NCBI GenBank assembly: GCA_963575645.1
Contig: OY754468.1
Span: 25,444,465 to 25,508,464, forward strand
DNA: 64,000 nucleotides
Direction: 5' to 3'
DNA from: Xanthostigma xanthostigma
Taxonomy: Eukaryota; Arthropoda; Insecta; Raphidioptera; Raphidiidae
Shown here piece after piece: positions 57,562-64,000 of the stretch. The position numbers were made by a program, and so were the translations under genes. Each line of letters starts with the position of its first letter. Positions within the stretch are counted from its first letter, which is position 1. The notes under the pieces were generated by a model. That model did not search any database, was not told the origin of the DNA, and worked only from the letters and a program-made list of their open reading frames with translations.

Positions 57562-58077
57562 ATGGAACGCCGTTTTGCTATTTAATAGTAGAAGAAAAAT
57601 TATCTGAAAAGTCAAAACAGAAAAAAAAATTGTCACAGCATAATTAAAATGGAACAGATTAATTTTATATCTATTGTATGCACATAAAATATATTGAGAA
57701 TTTTAATTATGAAGAGATAATAAAATAAATATGAATTCAAATAAACTTATGTACATAATAAAAATTCAGAATTAAAATTATGACAAAATAAGAATTTTGA
57801 ATTCAATGATGTACATAATAGAAATGTTTTAATTACTATGGCACGCCGTTTTACTATTTAATGGTAGAAAGAAAAATATCTAAAATTTAAAAAGTCAAAA
57901 CAGAAATAAATTTTTTTTGTCAAAACATAATTAAAATGAAATAGATTAAATTTATGTGTACACATAAAATTTATTGACAATTTTATTTATGAGTGGACAT
58001 AATAAAATAAAAATGAATTGTAATAAAATTATGTACATAATAAAAATTCAGAATTAAAAAACCAAAAAAATAAAAAA
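57562..58077. repeat. ~276-bp direct repeat upstream of the transposase
   Basis: ATGGAACGCCGTTTTGCTAT at 57562 and ATGGCACGCCGTTTTACTAT at 57838 start two similar units containing AAAAGTCAAAACAGAAA, CATAATTAAAATGGAACAGA and TGTACATAATAAAAATTCAG. The header recurs at 58321 and inverted at 58786-58815. Confidence 0.85.
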
Positions 58078-58716
58078 TGTGCATTCATTTTTTTAATTGG
58101 TTTCTAGTAAATTAACTGATTTATTATTATGTAGAGGCATAATTTTATTATTTTTGTCAGGATGTTTTTAGTTAGAAAATATTTATTATCACAACACAAT
58201 AAAATTATTTTCAATTATTTTTATGGCACCAGATAATAAAAATATTTTTATTTTTCCAAGAGAAGAATCCTAAATAATTATATAATTATGTCACCACATA
58301 ATTATAATTCGTCGTTTTTTATGGCACGCCGTTTTACTATTTAATAGTAAAATATTTTTCCAAAAATTATAAAAATATTTAACAATTTTAATTTCAGAAA
58401 AAAATTTTGAGTGAATTTTTTTATGTGGTGACATAATAAAAATACATTATTTTTATGTCATGACATAAAATTAAATGATAGGAAAAACGACGAATTATAA
58501 TTATGTCATGACATAAAAATAATGTATGTTTATTATGTCATGACATAATAATAATGTATTTTTATTATCTTGTGACATAAAAATAATTATAAATACTTTT
58601 ATTATGTGTAGAGATAATAAATATTTTTTTAAATAAAATCATCCTGACGAAAAATAATAAAACGTAATAATAAATCAGTTAATTCACTAGAAACCAATTC
58701 AAAAAATAAATGCAAC
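58078..58716. repeat. Large palindrome, ~240-bp arms
   Basis: TGCATTCATTTTTTTAATTG, GTTTCTAGTAAATTAACTGA, TTTTTGTCAGGATG and ATAATTATAATTCGTCGTTT run along the left arm (58078-58318). They return inverted along 58485-58716. The loop holds the GGCACGCCGTTTTACTATTT header and one of three TATGTCATGACATA palindromes (58454, 58502, 58534). A third copy of the outer arm is at 59007-59095, in direct orientation. Confidence 0.85.
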
Positions 58717-58825
58717 CACTAAAAAAAAATTCATTCGAATTTTTTTTTCTGAAATTAAAATTGTTATAACTTTTGGAAAAAAAATTTACTATTAAATAGT
58801 AAAACAGCGTGCCATAAATTACAAT

Positions 58826-58985
58826 TATGTACATAATAAAAATGTTTGAATTAAAACTATGTACATAATAAAGATGTTTGAATTAGAATTATATACATAA
58901 TGATAATGTTCGAATTAAAAGTATGTACATAATGAAAATGATTGAATTAAAATTATGTACATAATAGAAATGTTGGAAAAACCAT
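58826..58985. repeat. 32-bp minisatellite, five units
   Basis: Units start at 58826, 58858, 58890, 58922 and 58954. The consensus begins TATGTACATAATAAAAATG and ends TTGAATTAAAA. It ends about 200 bp before the transposase frame. Confidence 0.92.
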
Positions 58986-59191
58986 AAAAATAATAAAAAA
59001 TGTGCATTCATTTTTTGTATTGGTTTCTAGTAAATTAACCGGTTTATTATTATGTATGGGCATAATTTGATTATTTTCGTCAGGGTATTTTTAGTTAAAA
59101 AAATAATATTATATTAATAACTTATGTATTTTATTTTAGAAGTCGTCATTTAGATTTACCCTGCCTTACCAGAGAAATATTGCAAGGTAAA

Positions 59192-61699
59192 ATGTGCAGA
59201 AAAGAACATGAAAATAATCAAGTAAACAATTTGCATCCAATAGGTGAACAAGATTGTAGTACGGTTGAAAATATAAATCCTCCATTAAAAAATTTTCCGA
59301 ATTTTGAGCTAACGAACGAAAACAGTCCTCCTCAACAAACATTTCCAGAAATTGTAGTATCAGAGGAAGTAAGTTTAGAACCAGAATTTGCTTTAGAGGG
59401 AGCGCGAATCGTTCTTATGCAACAATTTTTGAAATCCCTCCAACAATTAAGCAATCATGCGCCACACTTTGGATGTAATTTTAATACATTACAGCTTGTA
59501 GCTGAAAAACGGAATGGATTGGAAAGTGAATTAGTTTTTAAATGCAATATGTGCAATTACGTCGATTCTGTGTCAACATATCCGCAGAAAAATTCAATTT
59601 CTAATATTAATACAGCCGCAGTGATTGGAAGTATGAATATTGGCATCGGTCATTCACAACTCCAGTCTTTACAGAGTGCTATGGAAATTCCTCCAATGGG
59701 ATTTAAAACATTTAAGACTGCACACACAGCAGCATGTAACGCTTGGGAAGAAACAGCAATCCAATCAATGCATGAAGCTGCCCAGGAAGAAGCGAGGTTA
59801 GCAGTTCAGTGTGGAAGTGTTACAGAAGAAGGAATACCTCTTATTACCGTAGTGTGTGATGGCAGCTGGGCTAAACGTTCGTATCGTGGTGGAGGGAATT
59901 ATAATTCGTTGTCGGGAGTAGCCGCAATTATTGGTTTCAAAACAAGAAAAATTTTATTTATTGGCATAAAAAATAAATATTGTGTCATATGTCAACGAGC
60001 TGTTAATAAAAATGTGAAAGCAAATGAACATTCTTGCTATAAAAATTGGTCCGGTTCATCTACAGCAATGGAATCTAATATAATTGCAGAAGGCTTCTGT
60101 AAAAGTTTAGAAATGTATAACATAATTTACCACAAAATGATCGCCGATGGAGACAGCAGTTGCTACCGTAAAATATTAGATTCGAGGCCATATAAAAATC
60201 ATACAGTAGAAAAAATAGAATGCCGCAATCATTTATTGCGCAATTACAGCAATAAATTAAAAGAAATTGGGAAAACAAGAAATGTGCCTATCGCCCTAAG
60301 AAAAATAATTAATGGCAGTATTTTAAAAGCAAGAACCGCTGTTACAAAAGCAATTTTGTATAGAAGAAGTGAAGACACGGACAAAAATCAAAAAATTCTT
60401 TTTTTAAAAAAAGATATCATCAACAGTGTTAGTCAAATTTTTGGCGAACATAAGGAATGTTCATTATTAAAATATTTCTGCTTAAAAGAAAATCCTGATC
60501 CCATAAATTATATGTCAGAGTTTAGAAGTTTTGGCTTAGAAGAACGTTTGATGGTAGCAGTACGCTATTTAGCCAATCACGCAAAAAGTTTAATTGAAAA
60601 CGTTGACAACAATACGGTGGAGCAATTTAATTCCATTATAGCCAAATATACAGGTGGTAAACGAATCAATTTTACTATGAGGCGTTGCTATCAAGCGCGA
60701 TGTATGGCTGCTACTCTGTCCCGAAATTCTGATGGAAGACCTCTGTACAAAGTACATAAATATTTAAATAATGATGCTAGTCCCGGAAACATTTTGAAAA
60801 AATTTGAAGAAACTAAAAAACGACATTCAGGAAGCGGAAAGAAAGGAAGATTGCCATTTTCTTCAAAAACCAAAGGACCAGATGAAGATTACGGTGAAGT
60901 ATGTCAAAAACTGGATTTAGATAAAGATGAGTTTGACGAAGAATGCCGTAAATTTAATAAAATATTATCCAAAATGGCCGAAGAAAGTCAAAATATTGAA
61001 AGGCGGACTAGATTGCAAGCAGACAGTATGGAGTGGCGAGAATATCGGAAAAAAGTGCTGACAGCTTCTAACTTCGGGAAAATCTGTAAAATGCGTCCCA
61101 CAACAAGTTGCAGATCCACTGTGAAATCTATTTTATATAAGGAAGATTTATATGTAAAATCTATTATGTGGGGCAGAAATAACGAAGATATTGCAAAAAA
61201 AGTAGTTGAGAATATCCTTAACACTAAAATAAACCACTGTGGTCTGTTTATTAATCCAAAATGGCCGTATTTAGGTGCAACGCCAGATGGAGTAACACAA
61301 GACGGATTAATTGTCGAAATTAAATGCCCGTTTTCTGCTAAAGATATGACAATTGCTGATGGTGTACAAGGAGGAGTGATAAAATATATTAAAAATACTA
61401 ATGGGACATATGAAATTAAAAAAAATCATGAATATTTTTATCAAATTCAAGGCCAATTAAATATCTGTGAAAAAAATATATGTATCTTTGCTGTATGGAC
61501 ACTGGCTGATTGTGTAATATTGAAAATTGAAAAAGACAGTGTTTTTTTTGAAAATGAAATGGTAAATAAACTAAAGACATTTTATTTCAATTGTTTAGTC
61601 CCAGAAATAATCGATCCACGACATACACGCAACATGGAAATAAGAGAGCCAAAATATATAACAGACGCTCAAAATAAAAAAAGGAAACGTCCGAATTAA
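59192..61699 (+). CDS. Mutator-like DDE transposase fused to a YqaJ-type exonuclease
   Basis: 835 codons without a break. Residues ~65-540 read as the Mutator-like transposase domain of invertebrate MULEs (Pfam Mutator type): an early C-x2-C (118/121), then TVVCDGSWAKRSY with D223, a C-x2-C/H-x-C insertion (264, 267, 280, 282; KNW follows), MIADGDSS with D319, C344/H347, and NNTVEQFNSIIAKYTGG with E477, giving a plausible DDE triad. A charged linker follows. Residues ~605-780 are a lambda-exonuclease/YqaJ fold: W615 and ITAS-like LTASNFG, GRNNE (661-665), GATPDG with D699, VEIKCP with E709 and K711, and YQIQGQL (750-756). All PD-(D/E)XK residues are present. KKRKRP at the C-terminus is a likely nuclear signal. 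An in-frame stop lies at 59096-59098. ATG 59192 is the first start; TTATTTTAG at 59131-59139 is a good splice acceptor, so a spliced 5' exon may add residues (SRHLDLPCLTREILQGK precedes this ATG). Confidence 0.9.
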   Translation: MCRKEHENNQVNNLHPIGEQDCSTVENINPPLKNFPNFELTNENSPPQQTFPEIVVSEEVSLEPEFALEGARIVLMQQFLKSLQQLSNHAPHFGCNFNTLQLVAEKRNGLESELVFKCNMCNYVDSVSTYPQKNSISNINTAAVIGSMNIGIGHSQLQSLQSAMEIPPMGFKTFKTAHTAACNAWEETAIQSMHEAAQEEARLAVQCGSVTEEGIPLITVVCDGSWAKRSYRGGGNYNSLSGVAAIIGFKTRKILFIGIKNKYCVICQRAVNKNVKANEHSCYKNWSGSSTAMESNIIAEGFCKSLEMYNIIYHKMIADGDSSCYRKILDSRPYKNHTVEKIECRNHLLRNYSNKLKEIGKTRNVPIALRKIINGSILKARTAVTKAILYRRSEDTDKNQKILFLKKDIINSVSQIFGEHKECSLLKYFCLKENPDPINYMSEFRSFGLEERLMVAVRYLANHAKSLIENVDNNTVEQFNSIIAKYTGGKRINFTMRRCYQARCMAATLSRNSDGRPLYKVHKYLNNDASPGNILKKFEETKKRHSGSGKKGRLPFSSKTKGPDEDYGEVCQKLDLDKDEFDEECRKFNKILSKMAEESQNIERRTRLQADSMEWREYRKKVLTASNFGKICKMRPTTSCRSTVKSILYKEDLYVKSIMWGRNNEDIAKKVVENILNTKINHCGLFINPKWPYLGATPDGVTQDGLIVEIKCPFSAKDMTIADGVQGGVIKYIKNTNGTYEIKKNHEYFYQIQGQLNICEKNICIFAVWTLADCVILKIEKDSVFFENEMVNKLKTFYFNCLVPEIIDPRHTRNMEIREPKYITDAQNKKRKRPN

Positions 61700-61726
61700 G
61701 ATATAAGACGTCATAATTTCAAACAA

Positions 61727-61800
61727 TGCCACCGTCGGGATACGAACCGCGAATATTTCCACACTCGCGGCGGACTGAGTTTCATTACTCCACAGTGACA
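61727..61800 (-). ncRNA. tRNA-like segment after the transposase
   Basis: Read on the minus strand, GTCACTG can pair with CGGTGGC as a 7-bp acceptor with a following A. TG then GAGT...ACTC form a D-like arm, TCCGC...GTGGA an anticodon-like stem, and GGTTCGTATCC is a box-B match. The T stem pairs only at two positions and U33 is absent. It may be a decayed tRNA, a SINE head or a transposon end that mimics a tRNA. Confidence 0.3.
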
Positions 61801-61844
61801 CAACAACATCAGTCAATCATTCTAATATTTATAGCAATGTGTAA

Positions 61845-62035
61845 CTGTTTTTTTATTCACATCATGCGAGAGCTAGATAACGCTAGATATGAACCTAAAC
61901 AAAAGTGAGAGTTATGGGTAATGTAAGGAAACAATTTTCACCTTTGATTCACCTATAACTCTCACTTCTTTGAAGGTTCATATCTAGCGTTACCTAAGAT
62001 AAAAATTAGCTCGCGCATGATGTGAAAAAAAAACA
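61845..62035. repeat. Hairpin sharing its ends with the adjoining foldback
   Basis: TTCACATCATGCGAGAGCTA and GATAACGCTAGATATGAACC return inverted at 61965-62030 (GGTTCATATCTAGCGTTACC and GCTCGCGCATGATGTGAA). The two arms flank an inner AGTGAGAGTTATGGGT and complement pair. The right arm doubles as the left end of 61985-62860. Confidence 0.8.
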
Positions 62036-62860
62036 GTTGGCATTCCATGTCAAAGTTGGAATGAACTTTGCTCGTAACTTTTTTTTTATCCTATAATGAA
62101 GTTTCATCAATGGAAAATAATTAAAAAACATTTTTTCAAATGAGTTGCAAAAATCAAAAATTTATCATTTTTTGGAATCTTTCAAGTTTATTTTTTGAAT
62201 ATCTCAAAAAATATTATACCTAGTTACAAAAATCGATCTTGGTTCATTTTAAAGAGGATCTTTGGGGCTAAAAATAAAAATATAATTGAACAACATTTTG
62301 AAAAATCAAAAAATTGCAACATTTTGAAATTTTGTAAAATGAATAAATCAAAAACTTATATTATTTTTTGACATATCTTCGAAAAAAGAAAAACACCTCT
62401 CTGAAAATTTCATGGTCTTTTAAAAACAATTAGAGGTAGGTGCATAGTCTACAAAAAAATTTGAGCCAAAAAAATAGAAGTTTTTGATTTATTGATTTTT
62501 GAAAATTTCAAAATGCTGCAAATTTTTGACTTTTCAAAAAATTTTTGCAAATATATTTTTATTTTTAGCCCCAAATATCCTCTTTAAAACCAAGGTCGAA
62601 CTACAATAGTTTTCGAGATATTCAAAAAATTATCTCGGAAGATTCCAAAAAATGACAAATTTTTAAATTTTGCAACTCATTTGAAAAATGTTTTTTTAAT
62701 TTTTTTCCATTGTTAAAACTTCGTTATAGGATAAAAGAAAAGTTTTGACCAAAGCTAATTCCAACAACTGGTCGATTTGACATGGAATGGTTCAACTGCT
62801 TTTTTTTATCATCATACGCGAGTTAATTTTTACCTTAGGTATCGCTAAACAGTGGTTCTT
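61985..62860. repeat. Large foldback, ~400-bp arms
   Basis: TAGCGTTACCTAAGATAAAA, CGCGCATGATGTGAAAAAA, GGCATTCCATGTCAAA, TTTTTTATCCTATAATGAAG, TGCAAAAATCAAAAATTTAT and GGGGCTAAAAATAAAAATAT run to about 62400 and return inverted from about 62450 to 62860 with moderate divergence. No reading frame. Its right edge abuts the transposase fragment exactly. Confidence 0.85.
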
Positions 62861-63124
62861 GCACTTAAAATACTGCTACTATTTATGTTTCTTAGAGCGA
62901 TAGGCACATTTCTTGTTTTTTCAATATCTTTTAATTTATTGCTGTAATTGCGTAATAAATGATTGCGGCATTCTATTTTTTCTACTGTATGATTTTATAT
63001 GGCCTGGAATCTAATATCTTACGGTAGCAAGTGCTGTCTCCATCGGCGATTTTTTGTGGTAAATTATGTTATACATTTCTAAACTCCTAGAGAAGCCTGC
63101 TGCAACTGTATTAGATTCCATAGC
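62849..63124 (-). pseudogene. Inverted fragment of a second transposase-exonuclease copy
   Basis: The minus strand closely matches 60066-60344 of the intact gene, corresponding to residues ~292-384 including the D319 motif (GCCGATGGAGACAGCA is conserved). Two single-base losses, one just before the D319 motif and one near codon 340, break the frame. Neither the rest of the transposase domain nor the nuclease is present on either side. It adjoins the foldback at 62848 and a 33-bp inverted repeat at 63154. High similarity implies a recent relative rather than an ancient paralogue. Confidence 0.9.
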
Positions 63125-63186
63125 TCATTCGTTAGCTCATAAGTTGGCTAATAGTTGTGTCACAGTGGAGTAAAGAAACTCAGTCA

Positions 63187-64000
63187 TAAATTAAATAATT
63201 AAATAAATAATAAGTATATAAAATAAATAATGAAATAATGAAAATAAATGTGTACTATTTTTTCCCTGAATTTCCCGAAAGTCCTATATTTTTGCAACTT
63301 TAAAAAAATACTTTTTTTTCGAAAAAAATGTGGCAACCCTAATTGTAACAAACAGTAGTTACACTTTACTGTATTATAGTTATTATTATGAATATACAAT
63401 AAATTTTTTTTCCATATTTTTGTGACATTTAATATCATTCTATTTTTTGTAAAATATTTCTTTGCAGATAATTTATGTTGTAATGTTTTGTAATTCTGTA
63501 TATAAAATGAATATAGCACATCCCTATTTGATATCTGCAGTCTATACGTGACTGTGTTAGTATACTAACACATGTAATAGTATGTATATCACTATAACCA
63601 GGTATATAATAATTCGGTTCTCTTTGTCAATCCTTCTCACATGTGTGAAAGATAGAGAGAGAGCATTCAATTCTCATAGACCACAATAGTTAGTTGTACT
63701 ATTATGAATGGAATGTTTCAAAATGTTTCCTCACCACACGCCGCAAAATACAGCTTCCCCTCTGCTATCGGCAAACGGGCTCTTAAATCCCTGTTTACCA
63801 CGAGAGCAGTTCAGTACCAGCCGGTATATAATATATACGTCCATAGATTTACTATTGTCCATATCAGTATATCTATGGGACGCTGCGCGTTCTTCTGCTG
63901 TTTTATCAGCACAAACCGCGTTTCGAATGGTCGAGATAAATCCCGTGCGTCCAGTTATCTGATTAAGATTCTTTTATTTGTTAAAATTATCCTTGAACTC
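63187..64000. other. Unassigned gene-free DNA
   Basis: No gene or repeat recognised to the end of the window. Confidence 0.45.

Larger units (their letters stand above)
61774..63186. mobile_element. Segment bounded by 33-bp inverted repeats
   Basis: GACTGAGTTTCATTACTCCA with CAGTGACACAAC at 61774-61806 returns inverted at 63154-63186 with two or three mismatches. Between them lie a hairpin, a large foldback and a piece of a second transposase gene. No flanking duplication was found, so it may be a mobile unit or an inverted-duplication scar. Confidence 0.6.

Overview
This is AT-rich nuclear DNA from an animal, most likely an insect. It has no operons, no bacterial ribosome-binding sites and almost no long reading frames. 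It is full of transposon families typical of insect genomes: Helitrons with A|TC...CTAG|T ends, hAT elements with 8-bp target duplications, pogo/Tigger and other TA-flanked elements, TTAA-flanked elements, an IS630-like transposase relic, Ty3-like LTRs and tRNA-derived SINEs. The species cannot be named from the sequence. I see no host protein-coding gene I could defend; the window reads as a nested transposon graveyard.

Layout. 0-9 kb: a foldback element, the first of five copies of an unclassified family (family A), a SINE, a 1.1-kb foldback (family B1), a TTAA-flanked near-perfect foldback, and a pogo/Tigger MITE carrying the C-terminal end of its transposase. 9-19 kb: a Helitron with a five-unit tandem array, a 1.1-kb element built of four ~160-bp units, a TTAA element (C1), a 70-bp-arm hairpin, a small hAT and an element of family U. 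19-29 kb: three more family A copies, two TA-flanked elements 6 bp apart (one with the helix-turn-helix of a Tigger transposase), two hAT elements with target duplications (one containing a solo LTR) and the first Mutator-like foldback of family D. 29-42 kb: Helitrons and remnants, a 1.07-kb TIR transposon inserted in one of them, a hAT containing a family D foldback, C2, an internally deleted IS630-like element with a snapback end, and a Helitron interrupted by a palindromic MITE. 42-57 kb: a second LTR, repeat families V, U, B and G, a tRNA-Ile pseudogene, and a hAT containing the fifth family A copy.

57.5-63.2 kb is the most interesting part. One intact 835-codon frame encodes a Mutator-type DDE transposase fused to a YqaJ/lambda-exonuclease-type PD-(D/E)XK nuclease. 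Upstream lie direct repeats, a 240-bp-arm palindrome and a 32-bp minisatellite. Downstream lie a tRNA-like segment, a large foldback and an inverted, frameshifted piece of a second transposase copy, the last two bracketed by 33-bp inverted repeats.

The transposase-nuclease is the only gene here that looks able to make a full protein. The other elements are non-autonomous or decayed and would depend on enzymes encoded elsewhere. Family D foldbacks carry the 10-15-bp flanking repeats expected of Mutator-like insertions, so they are candidate passengers of an enzyme of this general class, although no matching ends were found beside the intact gene.
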